A DNA stretch of 56,146 bases from DASPGX01 sp035620375 (GCA_035620375.1 DASPGX010000019.1:1-56146); one strand, 5' to 3'. Counted from the first letter of the stretch, positions 34,716 to 43,067 are shown. Translations and numbers: made by a program. The notes: a model not told the origin generated them from the sequence alone.

Positions 34716-36227
34716 TCAGCGGATTCGCAGGGCCGCGGCTTCCGCGGCATGGTGCTTCTGCGTGAGTTCTGCGCCTTCCAGGTCAGCAATCGTCCGGGCT
34801 ACCCGGCACATGCGGTGATACGACCGCAACGAGAGGTTCTTCGCGTTCACCACGCTCTCCAGGAAGGTCTGCGCGTTCCCGTCCAGGGGGCAATACCGGG
34901 CGATATCGCGGTGATTTACGCCGCTGTTCGTGAGAACGCCCAACGGCTTAAGGCGCCCGGCTTGGCGATTTCTTGCCTCACGAACCGCGTTCCGCGCCTC
35001 GTGAAATTGCCGTATTTCTCCCGGCGCACGATTTGCCGTGCCGACCGTTTCCCGCGGAACGGATATCTGAATGTCCATGCGGTCCAGCAGGGGACCGGAT
35101 ACTTTCTTGGTATAGCGCGATATCTGTGCGGGGGCGCACTCGCATACGGTCTTGGGGTCCCCATAGTTTCCGCACGGACAGGGGTTCATCGCGCCGACGA
35201 GCAGGAAATCAGCGGGTAAAGTGCATGAACCTGACGCCCGTGATATGGACACTACGCCGTCTTCAAGCGGCTGTCGGAGGGCCTCGAGGACGTTTCGTGC
35301 GAATTCGGGGAATTCATCCAGAAAGAGGACGCCGCGGTGGGCGAGGCTTATTTCGCCGGGCCTCGGCCATGCGCCGCCGCCCACGACGGACACAGGCGAG
35401 GCGGTATGGTGCGGACTGCGGAACGGCCGCTCCAAAGCCGCGGGGGAGGCCTTCAGAAGCCCCACGGAGCTGTATATTTTGGCCACTTCTATCGCCTCCG
35501 GACGCGAGAGGGGAGGCATAAGGCCCGTGATCGCGCGGGCGAGTATCGTTTTTCCGGAGCCCGGAGGACCTTTCATCATGAGGTTATGGCCTCCGGCGGC
35601 GGCGATGACCAAGGCCCGCTTTGCGGTCTCCTGGCCCGCGATGTATGCATAGGAATCGTTAACCTTCTCCGGTACGGCCGTATCGTCGGATGATGCCGGT
35701 TCAAGGGGGGTTGCGCCGCTCATGTGCGCCACCGCCTCCGTCAGGGAGGAAACTCCGATTACCTCTATGTTTCCCGCGAAAGCGGCCTCCGGAGCGTTCT
35801 CACGGGGGACCATGATACGCCGGTATCCTGAATTTGCCGCGAAAATGGCCATGGAGAGGACTCCGTTCGTCGCGCTGACCGAACCGTCCAGGGCAAGTTC
35901 TCCCGCGAACAAGGTTTCCTGAACCGCACACCGGAGCTGCCGGGACTCCAGCAGATATGCGACTGCGATGGGCAAATCGAAAGCCGACCCCTCCTTTTTG
36001 AGGTCGGCGGGCGCAAGGTTTACCGTAAATCTCCGGTTTTTTGCCCGTGGATGCACTAAGCCGCTGTTCCGGATTGCGGCATTGATGCGGTCCTGCGATT
36101 CCTGGACCGCTTTATCTCCCAGCCCGACGATGGCAAGAGAGTGGATTCCGGGCGAAGAATCAATCTGGACGCTGACGGCGCGGGCGTCGATTCCCTGAAT
36201 GGATGCGGAGAGGACCGTATAAGGCAC
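34716..36227 (-). CDS. comM: YifB/ComM family Mg-chelatase-like AAA+ ATPase
   Basis: ComM is a hexameric helicase that promotes branch migration during natural transformation. The 503-residue protein has an N-terminal Lon-like fold (about 1-170; VEVS-type start MPYTVLSASIQGIDA, SIVGL-type AIVGLGDKAV), the AAA+ domain with GPPGSGKT (about 216-223), LFLDEFPEF and the Mg-chelatase-type NPCPCGNYGDP with CxC, and the C-terminal helical domain SLRSYHRMCRVARTIADLEG. Competence is widespread in small-genome bacteria, so DNA uptake is plausible. It lies 33 nt after the coiled-coil gene on the same strand. Confidence 0.93.
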   Translation of the reverse strand: MPYTVLSASIQGIDARAVSVQIDSSPGIHSLAIVGLGDKAVQESQDRINAAIRNSGLVHPRAKNRRFTVNLAPADLKKEGSAFDLPIAVAYLLESRQLRCAVQETLFAGELALDGSVSATNGVLSMAIFAANSGYRRIMVPRENAPEAAFAGNIEVIGVSSLTEAVAHMSGATPLEPASSDDTAVPEKVNDSYAYIAGQETAKRALVIAAAGGHNLMMKGPPGSGKTILARAITGLMPPLSRPEAIEVAKIYSSVGLLKASPAALERPFRSPHHTASPVSVVGGGAWPRPGEISLAHRGVLFLDEFPEFARNVLEALRQPLEDGVVSISRASGSCTLPADFLLVGAMNPCPCGNYGDPKTVCECAPAQISRYTKKVSGPLLDRMDIQISVPRETVGTANRAPGEIRQFHEARNAVREARNRQAGRLKPLGVLTNSGVNHRDIARYCPLDGNAQTFLESVVNAKNLSLRSYHRMCRVARTIADLEGAELTQKHHAAEAAALRIR

Positions 36228-36260
36228 GTCGGTGGCGCGTCCCTCGAGCGCCGGTATCGG

Positions 36261-36527
36261 TTATGCCGCCTTCTGCAGTTCGGCGATGCGGTCCTCGACG
36301 GCCGTAAGCTCTCCTTTGAGGTGGGCGATTTTTTCGCCGAGCTGGGCCGCAGAAATGAGGTCGCTCTGCGCCTCGGTAGCGTTATCCTCCGGAGCGTTGC
36401 TTCCCAGCTCATCGTGGCCGGCGTTGGTGCTCAGACGGTGCTCAAGCTCAATGATTTCCTTGCTTAAGGCAGCGCTGCGTTCGCGCAGCTCGGTCAGAGA
36501 GGTTTCGACTGAGATGGTCTTTCCCAT
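36261..36527 (-). CDS. small coiled-coil protein, DksA-like without zinc finger
   Basis: This protein (88 residues from ATG 36527; an upstream in-frame GTG would add two) is predicted as two heptad-rich helices (LTELRERSAALSKEIIELEH and AAQLGEKIAHLKGELTAVED) joined by an acidic GSNAPEDNATEAQ turn. The EDNATEAQ turn recalls the coiled-coil tip of DksA/TraR proteins, but the Cys4 zinc finger that should follow is missing. It precedes comM. A TAACTA box lies 8 nt before the ATG. It could be a divergent RNA-polymerase secondary-channel factor or just a small coiled coil. Confidence 0.6.
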   Translation of the reverse strand: MGKTISVETSLTELRERSAALSKEIIELEHRLSTNAGHDELGSNAPEDNATEAQSDLISAAQLGEKIAHLKGELTAVEDRIAELQKAA

Positions 36528-36717
36528 ATGCACGGTAGTTAGTGGTACCTCTCATTCTTGCTCCGGATTACAGGAAAATCAAGGGCCGGAAAGAAAAAGG
36601 GCGCTCGTGTGCCCCGTAAACAGCGTTATGCGTTTTTATGGGGGAGCGCCCTTGTTGAACTGGACCCGCAGGTGGTCCTGTTACCAAACCGCGAGTCTGG
36701 AATGTTCTGGTGTCATT

Positions 36718-36753
36718 ATATGTCACTTGTGCCAATTGGCACAAGTGACATAT
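36718..36753. repeat. 36-bp perfect palindrome
   Basis: Each strand reads ATATGTCACTTGTGCCAA then its exact reverse complement, with no spacer. The arms contain the GTCAC and GTGCCAA words repeated through the island. Confidence 0.95.
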
Positions 36754-36927
36754 GTGGACAACTTTGGCACAAGTTTTGTCACCATGCCAAAATTTGTCAC
36801 CGAATATCACTACGTATACTGCGGATTTCTGTCCGGATGGTGACATGGTGACAAATTTGCCCTGTCACCGTGTCACCAAGTTATCAGACCGTTATGCACA
36901 ATTTGGCACCGTTTCTGTCACCAGCAA

Positions 36928-36954
36928 AAATCGGGCTACACGCCCGATTTTTGC
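36928..36954. terminator. bidirectional terminator
   Basis: AAAAATCGGGC pairs with GCCCGATTTTT around TACAC, giving T-runs on both strands. It serves the - strand gene ending at 36969. Confidence 0.8.
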
Positions 36955-36968
36955 GATACTTCCGGAGA

Positions 36969-38462
36969 TTATTTCAGTAGCTGATCTATCGCGAAGAACA
37001 TGCTCTGCCGGGAGCCGGTGATGACCAGGTAGTTCACGCCGTTTGAGGCGGGAACAATAGCCCAGTCCACGCTCCGGTCAGCATAGGGGAAGTTGCGGTA
37101 CCTGACGGGGATTTGGCGGTAGGTGGCGTCGGAGAACGTGCTCACCGTAGCGGCGGAAGTGTCATAGTCCAGGACATACGCGGCGTCCGGGCTGAAGTTG
37201 CCCGATTCCCACGACTCCATGGCCTGGCGCACGGCCGTTGCATCGGTTGCCTCAAGTACGAGCACCGCGGCGGGTTTTGTCTGAGGATTTTCCCCGTCAA
37301 CGAGCCGTCCCGTCTGGTCGAAGATTTCCGATTGTCCGAACACCAGGAATGCATAGTCATCGCCGAAGGCGGTGACGGAAGTGCGTGTTTCCCCGCCCTC
37401 GCCGACCCAGAAGGAGGAGCTGATATGCTCCAGAATTTGGCCTGCGCTCTGTGCTCCGGAAAGCGCAACGCTCACGGCCGTTCCCTGGGTCGCAGTGCGC
37501 TCGTTCAGGAATGCGCGGTAGGCCTCCAAGCCGCTTCCTGCAGCCGACGGGATGCTGTTTACACCGAGCGTCGCCGAACGCTGACCGAAGTACGAGGTCA
37601 AATCCCTGACGGAGGGACGAAGGGTTGCGGATGTCGTCGGCGCCGGAGAGGCGGCGGGAGTCGGCGTTGCTTCGGGCTCGCCTCCAAGGAACGAGGAAAC
37701 CAGCACGGCCAGCAGGCCGACGATGACCAGAACGACGAGACCGACAAGGATTTTCTTGCCCATTCCGCCACCGGTGGGTTCCTCGGGGATGGAAACGCCG
37801 GCGCCGGATGGCGGCAGGGGTACCGGAGGGGCGGGAGGAGCTCCCTTTTCCGCGTTCTGCGTGGGTTTTTGCTGAGCTGAAACGGGGGCGGGCGCCTGTC
37901 CGACGCGCAGCCGCTCAATATCCGCCTTCATCGTACGGACTTCGGACGTGATTTTGCCTTCGGAGGCGGGTGCGGATTCAAGCGCGGGTTTTGCGGCCAC
38001 GGATCCCGGAGCCTTTGCCGGCGCAGGAGCAGGGGGCGCCGTGGGTGGGGTCGGCGGAGGCTTCACGGGCGTAGCGGCAGGGGGAGCGGGCACCGTGGGA
38101 GGGGGCGGCGGTGCGGCAGGGCGTGGCGGAGGGGCCACCGCGGGAGGAGGTTTGACGGCGGGGGGCGCCGCAGGAGGCGCCGGTTGCTTGGGAAGCGCAG
38201 AGGGCTGGGGAGGCTTCACCGGTGCCGGGGCAGGCGTCTGCGGACGCGGAACTGGCGGCGGCTGAATCCGCTGCGGCTGGGGTGCTGCGGGGCTTCCCGG
38301 AGGTTTCACGGGAAGGTTCTGGGGAACGGGAGCGGGCTTGGAGGGATTCTGCGGAGAAGCCGGAGCGCCGCCCTGCTGCGCGGCAAGGTCCTTGAGCATC
38401 GCCTGGATTCGGCTTTGCGACGAGCCTGCGGGACCGCTCTGATTTGGTGTGTCGTCAGCCAT
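36969..38462 (-). CDS. single-pass membrane protein with long Pro-rich cytoplasmic region
   Basis: This 497-residue protein has a Pro/Ala-rich, low-complexity N-terminal half (about 30-165), a short charged coil (GKITSEVRTMKADIERLRVG, about 169-188), a second Pro stretch, one membrane helix (about 248-268) and an extracytoplasmic domain (about 300-497) of alpha/beta appearance with no Cys. I do not recognise the outer domain. The positive KK before the helix and the lack of a signal peptide point to a cytoplasmic N-terminus. It follows pnp but behind a terminator, with its own TACAAT -10-like box about 30 nt before the ATG. Confidence 0.7.
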   Translation of the reverse strand: MADDTPNQSGPAGSSQSRIQAMLKDLAAQQGGAPASPQNPSKPAPVPQNLPVKPPGSPAAPQPQRIQPPPVPRPQTPAPAPVKPPQPSALPKQPAPPAAPPAVKPPPAVAPPPRPAAPPPPPTVPAPPAATPVKPPPTPPTAPPAPAPAKAPGSVAAKPALESAPASEGKITSEVRTMKADIERLRVGQAPAPVSAQQKPTQNAEKGAPPAPPVPLPPSGAGVSIPEEPTGGGMGKKILVGLVVLVIVGLLAVLVSSFLGGEPEATPTPAASPAPTTSATLRPSVRDLTSYFGQRSATLGVNSIPSAAGSGLEAYRAFLNERTATQGTAVSVALSGAQSAGQILEHISSSFWVGEGGETRTSVTAFGDDYAFLVFGQSEIFDQTGRLVDGENPQTKPAAVLVLEATDATAVRQAMESWESGNFSPDAAYVLDYDTSAATVSTFSDATYRQIPVRYRNFPYADRSVDWAIVPASNGVNYLVITGSRQSMFFAIDQLLK

Positions 38463-38510
38463 GAGTGCCGGTGCGTACGGAATTATTGTAGCACCGCATC
38501 TGCAGAACGA

Positions 38511-38542
38511 AAAACACCGGGCTGTGCACGCCCGGTGTTTTT
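38511..38542. terminator. bidirectional terminator after pnp
   Basis: AAAACACCGGGC pairs with GCCCGGTGTTTT around a 7-nt loop. T-runs on both sides; it ends pnp on the - strand. Confidence 0.85.
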
Positions 38543-38552
38543 GCGGCCATTC

Positions 38553-40709
38553 CTACGGACGGCGGTCACGGCGTCCGCCGTTCTCGCCGGACGGGCGCGG
38601 GGCGCGCCCCGTTCCCGGAGGGAGCATCGTCAGGTTGATGCGGCCCTTTTCGTCGATTTCGCGGACCCAGACGTGAACCGGCTGGCCGACTTTGAGACGG
38701 TCCGAGGGCCGCTCCACGCGCTCCGCGGCAATCTGGGACACGTGTACCATGCCGTCCAGGTCGGGCGTTATCTGCACGAAAGCGCCGAAGTCCATCAGTC
38801 TGACCACGGTTCCGTCGAACTCGTCTCCTGGCGAGGGTTCGTACGTCAGTTGCTCAATGCGCTTCACCGCGCGTGACATGCCGTCCGCATCGGCGCACGT
38901 GATGAACACCGTCCCGTCGTCCTCGATATCAATCGTGGCTCCCGTTTCCTCGATGATGCCGTTGATGGTTTTTCCGCCGGAGCCGATGACGGCGCCGATT
39001 TTGTCCGGGTTTATCTTCATGATGTGTACCCGAGGCGCATGCGGCGACAGTTCGCCGCGGGGACCGGCCAGAGCTCCGGCGAGCGTCTGGAGGATTTCCA
39101 GGCGGGCCTTGCGGGCCTGGACCAGCGTCTCGCGGACGATTTGCGGGGTGATGCCCTCCACTTTGACGTCCATCTGCATCGCGGTGACGCCGTCCTTTGT
39201 CCCGGCGACCTTGAGGTCCATGTCGCCGTGATGGTCCTCCGGACCCTGGATGTCGGTGAGAATCTTATAGTTCTTTCCCGACTCGTCCATCATGATACCC
39301 ATCGCGATTCCCGCGGCGGGGGAGGCGATGGGCACCCCGCCGTCCATCAGCGCGAGCGTGGAACCGCACACCGACGCCATGGAAGACGAGCCGTTGGAGC
39401 CCAGAATTTCCGAGACGATGCGGATGGTGTAGGGGAAAGCCTCGCGGGAGGGGATGATGGGGATGAGCGCCCGTTCGGCCAGCGCTCCGTGTCCGATTTC
39501 ACGTCGGCCGGAGCCGCCCAGCCGGCCCGTTTCGCCCACCGAGTAGGGCGGGAAGTTGTAGTGATGGATGAAGCCCTTCTTGGTCAGGTCGATTTCCATC
39601 GTCTCAATCCACTGCTCAAGCCCGGGCGCGGCGAGCGTGAGGACCGAAAGCGCCTGGGTTTCGCCGCGCTGGAACAGTCCGTTCCCATGCGTGTGCGGTA
39701 TGGTCGCGACCTCGGCGGAAAGCGGCCGGAGCTCATCCATTTTCCGTCCGTCAACGCGGCGGTCCTTCTCCAGGGCGTTGCGGTGTACGACGCGGTCAAT
39801 GGATTCCTCAAAATAGTGTTCCGCCTTCTTCAGAAGCGAGGACAGATCAGCGGAATCCTTGTACTTCTCCGCCAGATGGCCCATCAGCTCGTCCTTCACG
39901 CGGGCTTGGCCCTCATAGTGTTCTTTCTTTGACGGGGTGAAAATGGCGTCCTCAAGCTTGGGCTCGCAGAAGGCGTGTACCTCCTTGATGAACTCCCCGT
40001 TCGTTTCGCTCATGGCAAGCTCCGTCTTTTCGGTCCCGTGCTCGGACGCGATTTTTTTCTGCAGTTCGTTGAGCGCCTGCAGTGCCTTGAACCCCTCTTC
40101 AATCGCGTCGCCCATGATGTCCTCGGAAACGATATTCGCGCCCGCCTCAATCATGTTGATGCGGTCGGGGGTCCCCGAAACAATGATGTCCAACTCACCT
40201 TCCTGCCGTTCCTTGTACGTCGGGTTGATGAGGAACTTTCCTCCGACGCGGCCCACGCGGACGGCAGAAACCGGCCCGCCATAGGGGATGTTGGAGACCA
40301 TCAGTGCGGTGGAGACGGCGAACAGCGCCGGCATGTCGGGGTCGTTTACGCCGTCGAACGACAGGACGGTTGCGACGCACTGCACCTCGTTCCGTCCCCG
40401 CTGGTCAAAACGCGGGCGGATGGACCGGTCGATGACGCGTCCGGTCAGGATGGCCTCCTCGGACGGACGGCCCTCGCGCTTAATCCATTTGGAGCCCTTA
40501 ATCTTGCCCGCGGCGTAGTACTTCTCTTCGTAGTCCACCATGAGCGGGAAGTAGTCCCGCTCGGTGACGTTGCCCAACACCGCCGTCGCCAATACGGTCG
40601 TTTCCCCGTACTGGACCACGACCGAACCGCTCGCCTGCTGGGCGAGCGTGCCGAGTTTGACCGTCAGCGGTTTTCCCGCGAACTCGGCGGAATACGTTTT
40701 TTCTGCCAT
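38553..40709 (-). CDS. pnp: polyribonucleotide nucleotidyltransferase
   Basis: PNPase degrades RNA 3'-5' with phosphate and is part of RNA turnover complexes. The 718-residue protein has two RNase PH domains (the first starting with LTVKLGTLAQQASGSVVVQYGETTVL; written here only as its LTVKLG and GETTVLATAV segments), the linking helical domain, the active second PH core (DLKVAGTKDGVTAMQMDVKV), a KH domain with GAVIGSGGKTINGI and a C-terminal S1 domain (VVRLMDFGAFVQI). Length is normal. In many bacteria pnp follows rpsO directly; here four small genes lie between them on the same strand. Confidence 0.96.
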   Translation of the reverse strand: MAEKTYSAEFAGKPLTVKLGTLAQQASGSVVVQYGETTVLATAVLGNVTERDYFPLMVDYEEKYYAAGKIKGSKWIKREGRPSEEAILTGRVIDRSIRPRFDQRGRNEVQCVATVLSFDGVNDPDMPALFAVSTALMVSNIPYGGPVSAVRVGRVGGKFLINPTYKERQEGELDIIVSGTPDRINMIEAGANIVSEDIMGDAIEEGFKALQALNELQKKIASEHGTEKTELAMSETNGEFIKEVHAFCEPKLEDAIFTPSKKEHYEGQARVKDELMGHLAEKYKDSADLSSLLKKAEHYFEESIDRVVHRNALEKDRRVDGRKMDELRPLSAEVATIPHTHGNGLFQRGETQALSVLTLAAPGLEQWIETMEIDLTKKGFIHHYNFPPYSVGETGRLGGSGRREIGHGALAERALIPIIPSREAFPYTIRIVSEILGSNGSSSMASVCGSTLALMDGGVPIASPAAGIAMGIMMDESGKNYKILTDIQGPEDHHGDMDLKVAGTKDGVTAMQMDVKVEGITPQIVRETLVQARKARLEILQTLAGALAGPRGELSPHAPRVHIMKINPDKIGAVIGSGGKTINGIIEETGATIDIEDDGTVFITCADADGMSRAVKRIEQLTYEPSPGDEFDGTVVRLMDFGAFVQITPDLDGMVHVSQIAAERVERPSDRLKVGQPVHVWVREIDEKGRINLTMLPPGTGRAPRPSGENGGRRDRRP

Positions 40710-40842
40710 TGTGAAGACGCGGCAGGCGGAAGAGTACTTAGAACTTCACCTCTGGGCCGCACGGCGGCGCAGAGGCAAAGCACTAACTACCCGGATCCGA
40801 CGCCCGCGTAATGAACCGAATTACGGGAGGAAGTATGACACA

Positions 40843-40877
40843 AAACACCCGTCCGCGCAATGCGGACGGGTGTTTTG
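40843..40877. terminator. bidirectional terminator
   Basis: AAAACACCCGTCCGC pairs with GCGGACGGGTGTTTT (15 bp, loop GCAAT). It ends the small-membrane-protein gene on the - strand. Confidence 0.85.
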
Positions 40878-40887
40878 GGCGGTGGGA

Positions 40888-41058
40888 CTACATCCAGAGG
40901 AGGTAGGCTGCCACGACGACCACGACGACCACGACGACCCACAGGAGCATCTTGCTCTTGCCCTGGGGTTTGTCGCCCATCGGCGCAGGTGCCGGCTGGG
41001 GAGCCGGGGATGCCGGCTGTTGAGGTGGTACGGGATTCGCCATTGGTTGGTTATCCAT
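40888..41058 (-). CDS. 56-residue single-pass membrane protein
   Basis: The frame encodes MDNQPMANPVPPQQ, a Pro/Ala stretch, GDKPQGKSK, then a membrane helix made of nine consecutive Val and AAYLLWM at the C-terminus. The Val run comes from GAC/CGT trinucleotide repeats, so its length may vary. A TACTAT -10 box (41066-41071) lies 7 nt before the ATG and a strong terminator follows the stop codon, which supports it as a real gene. The N-terminus (MDNQP...) resembles that of the 41287-41940 protein (MENQP). Function unknown. Confidence 0.65.
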   Translation of the reverse strand: MDNQPMANPVPPQQPASPAPQPAPAPMGDKPQGKSKMLLWVVVVVVVVVAAYLLWM

Positions 41059-41106
41059 ACGCCCGATAGTAGCACTTTTCCGGCGGGTGTATGTGGATAT
41101 CGTCCG

Positions 41107-41262
41107 CTATCGCTCCACGGATTCCGGAGCAGCCGGCATTGCGAACGGCCACCATCCGCGCGGCTGGGCGAGGGCAAGATATCCGCTGACGACGATGACC
41201 GCGGTTACGCCCCAAAGGATTACCACATGCGCGCGGTGACTGTGGTGGGAAAGGGGCTTCAT
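41107..41262 (-). CDS. 51-residue single-pass membrane protein with WPF motif
   Basis: The frame encodes MKPLSHHSHRAH, a membrane helix (about 13-30) and QPRGWWPFAMPAAPESVER. The G-W-P-F..PA.. sequence after the helix resembles GLWPFPPPAP in the upstream 41287-41940 protein. It starts 24 nt after that gene's stop codon, with AAAGAG before the ATG, so it is probably in the same transcript. Function unknown. Short length limits confidence. Confidence 0.55.
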   Translation of the reverse strand: MKPLSHHSHRAHVVILWGVTAVIVVSGYLALAQPRGWWPFAMPAAPESVER

Positions 41263-41286
41263 GGTGACTCTTTCAGCAGCCAGGAG

Positions 41287-41940
41287 TCAGGATCCGATTC
41301 GAAACGTAGACAGAATTCCGAGGAAGAGCTCTGTTTTATCGGAACCGTCAGGCGACATCAGTTCAATAAGATACTCGTTCCCATTCCGGGAGAAAGACGT
41401 TCGCCAAATGAGCGCGGTTCCGGGAGTACCCGGGTCGGTGATAGACGCTATGTTCCCGATCTGATACGGGACACTCGATCCGTCCACCGTCGCCTCTTCG
41501 GTTTTGGGCTCAAATATCTCACTGATACCGCTGCCGGGTTGGTCTACCCATACGGTAAGCTTAGGCGGTCCCTCGCCGTACAATAGCACGTAGGTCAGGC
41601 CGGGTTCTGAATTTCCTTCCTCACGCAGCGCCCCGATCTCCGCCGGGTATCGAAACGAAAACTGAAACTCGTCATTTTCATACCGTTCCCAGGCTTCGGT
41701 CGGGTCGGGAGTTTCGGCGGGCATGACCGCCTCTCCCGGGTCGTCCTCCAGTTCCTCAACCGGTGCCGGAGGCGGGAACGGCCAGAGCCCCTGCTCCCGC
41801 GCGTACGTGGCGTATGCGCCGGCGAGGACGACGACCGCAAAGATGACCGCAAGCCAGGTGAGCGTCCTGTTCGGCTTTGCGGCGCCGGCCGCAGGGGCCG
41901 GAGGCGTTGCTACGGGAGCGGGAGCCGGTTGGTTTTCCAT
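41287..41940 (-). CDS. single-pass membrane protein with PsbP/lipoprotein-like outer domain
   Basis: This 217-residue protein has a Pro/Ala-rich cytoplasmic start (MENQPAPAPVATPP), a membrane helix (about 28-46), GLWPFPPPAP, an acidic linker, and an outer domain (about 85-217) beginning FQFSFRYPAEIG and containing LTVWVDQP and ILSTFRI, a pattern common to small PsbP-like domains of uncharacterised bacterial proteins. The TATACT box at 41948-41953 is 7 nt before the ATG and no ribosome site is present, so the mRNA should be leaderless. Function unknown. Confidence 0.7.
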   Translation of the reverse strand: MENQPAPAPVATPPAPAAGAAKPNRTLTWLAVIFAVVVLAGAYATYAREQGLWPFPPPAPVEELEDDPGEAVMPAETPDPTEAWERYENDEFQFSFRYPAEIGALREEGNSEPGLTYVLLYGEGPPKLTVWVDQPGSGISEIFEPKTEEATVDGSSVPYQIGNIASITDPGTPGTALIWRTSFSRNGNEYLIELMSPDGSDKTELFLGILSTFRIGS

Positions 41941-41985
41941 ATGCTCCAGTATAGCACCACGCCGCCCGGAGGCGGCGTGGAAAGA

Positions 41986-42633
41986 TTACGAGGACGAGCG
42001 GTTCCGCGGAGGCATGAATTCGCCCTTGGGCGGCTGTGCCTGCGGCGTGTTCTGTTCCTCGGACGCCGTCTTTTTCCGTCCGGTACCCCGTCCGCCGCCG
42101 CGCCGGCGGAGAGCGCCGGGACGCAGGAGCACCTTCTTGTTCTCGTCCAGGTCCATGAAGTTATTCGTAGTCTCCTTGAGCTTCAGCGACGTTGAACGGC
42201 CGAAACTGACCACTTCCACAATGAGGCCGAGGAACTGCAGGTACTGGACCAGCGGGACGAAGTCGCCGTCGCCGGAAATGAGGACCACGACGTCCAACTG
42301 TTTGGACATGCCGATGGCGTCCACCGCCAGTCCCACGTCCCAGTCGGCCTTCTTGGCGCCTCCGGCAAACACCTGCAGGTCCTTCATTTTCAGCTCAAAG
42401 CCGCTCTTGTGGAGCGCGTCGAAGAATGACTGTTCTTCCTCGGTTTCCCCGCCTTTGACGACGTACGCGAGCGCACGGACCAGCTGCCGGTCTCCGACGG
42501 CGGTTTTGAGCAGTTCGGCGAAATTTACCCGTGCGTGGTACAGGTTCTTGGCTGAGTGGTACATGTTCTGAATGTCCGCGAACACGCCCACGCGGTGATT
42601 GCTCCTTCTCTGAATGGTAATACGGTCGGTCAT
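41986..42633 (-). CDS. NYN/LabA-like PIN-fold protein
   Basis: NYN proteins are predicted metal-dependent ribonucleases. This 215-residue protein has the family hallmarks: VGVFADIQNMYHSAK (N-terminal Asp of the active site), ADWDVGLAVDAI (second acidic residue) and VVVLISGDGDFVPLVQYLQ with GLIVEVVSFG (third acidic pair), all within about 15-150. The last 50 residues are a basic, Gly/Arg-rich tail (ALRRRGGGRGTGRKK) likely to bind RNA. It lies between rpsO and small membrane genes; a role in RNA turnover is an inference from fold. Confidence 0.88.
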   Translation of the reverse strand: MTDRITIQRRSNHRVGVFADIQNMYHSAKNLYHARVNFAELLKTAVGDRQLVRALAYVVKGGETEEEQSFFDALHKSGFELKMKDLQVFAGGAKKADWDVGLAVDAIGMSKQLDVVVLISGDGDFVPLVQYLQFLGLIVEVVSFGRSTSLKLKETTNNFMDLDENKKVLLRPGALRRRGGGRGTGRKKTASEEQNTPQAQPPKGEFMPPRNRSSS

Positions 42634-42646
42634 ATGTTTTGGAACG

Positions 42647-42674
42647 CCACCGCTCCCCGGCAGGGGAGCGGTGG
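42647..42674 (-). terminator. hairpin between rpsO and the NYN gene
   Basis: A perfect 12-bp stem (42647-42658 with 42663-42674, loop of 4) follows the rpsO stop codon. The - strand has no strong T-run after it, so it may only attenuate or protect the mRNA end. Confidence 0.5.
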
Positions 42675-42678
42675 AGGG

Positions 42679-42942
42679 TTACTTGAGTCCGAGTTTCTTG
42701 ACGAGGCGGTCGTACCGCTTCTCGTCCACGCGCTTGAGATAGTCCATCAGCCGCTTGCGCTTGGCGACCATTTTCAGCAGTCCGACGCGCGAGCTGTTGT
42801 CCTTGGCGTGCTTGCGCAGGTGGCGGGTAAGCGAATCGATTTCGGCCGTGAAGAGCGCGATTTGCGTCTCCGGGGAGCCGGTGTCCTTGTCGTGGATACG
42901 GTGCTCCTCCAGGAGCTTGGCTTTCTTCTTCGGGGTCAGCAT
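42679..42942 (-). CDS. rpsO: 30S ribosomal protein uS15
   Basis: uS15 binds 16S rRNA at the central-domain three-way junction. The 87-residue protein matches the bacterial family throughout: HRIHDKDTGSPETQIALFT, RIN-type IDSLTRHLRKHAKDNSSR, GLLKMVAKRKRLMDYLK and YDRLVKKLGLK. Upstream, an 8-bp hairpin with a G-U pair (42958-42975) lies in the leader, a possible autoregulatory site. The promoter TTGGCT-17-TATTAT lies in the shared region with the divergent Xer gene. Confidence 0.97.
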   Translation of the reverse strand: MLTPKKKAKLLEEHRIHDKDTGSPETQIALFTAEIDSLTRHLRKHAKDNSSRVGLLKMVAKRKRLMDYLKRVDEKRYDRLVKKLGLK

Positions 42943-43067
42943 TGAATGTCACGCGTTGACCAGTCGGGACCGGTCAGGCGTCGTTAGATGTTACGCGGTA
43001 ATTATAATACCACGCCCCGGAAAATAAGCCAAGACCTCCCCGATTTGGCATTGTGCGACGCGGAGCC

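Larger units (their letters stand above)
36534..36968. other. non-coding island with palindrome and dense GTCAC/TTGGCAC repeats
   Basis: This 435-bp stretch is AT-richer than its surroundings and I see no credible gene in it. It contains a 36-bp perfect palindrome (36718-36753), nine GTCAC/GTGAC pentamers between 36722 and 36921 and several TTGGCAC/GTGCCAA copies. Inverted arms AAGGGCGCTC and GAGCGCCCTT lie about 38 nt apart at about 36597-36655. Two DnaA-box-like nonamers occur (TTGTCCACA on the - strand at 36753-36761 and TTATGCACA at 36892-36900). It lies upstream of the coiled-coil/comM operon and could be a multi-site operator, an origin-like region or an RNA. Confidence 0.6.

Noticed and set aside
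36558..36851. Short open frames inside the GTCAC repeat island
   Set aside because: They run through the palindrome and repeats on both strands, have no ribosome site or promoter, and show no protein-like composition.
36753..36900. Replication origin based on DnaA-like boxes
   Set aside because: Only two imperfect boxes, no dnaA or dnaN nearby. Kept as one hypothesis for the island but not called.
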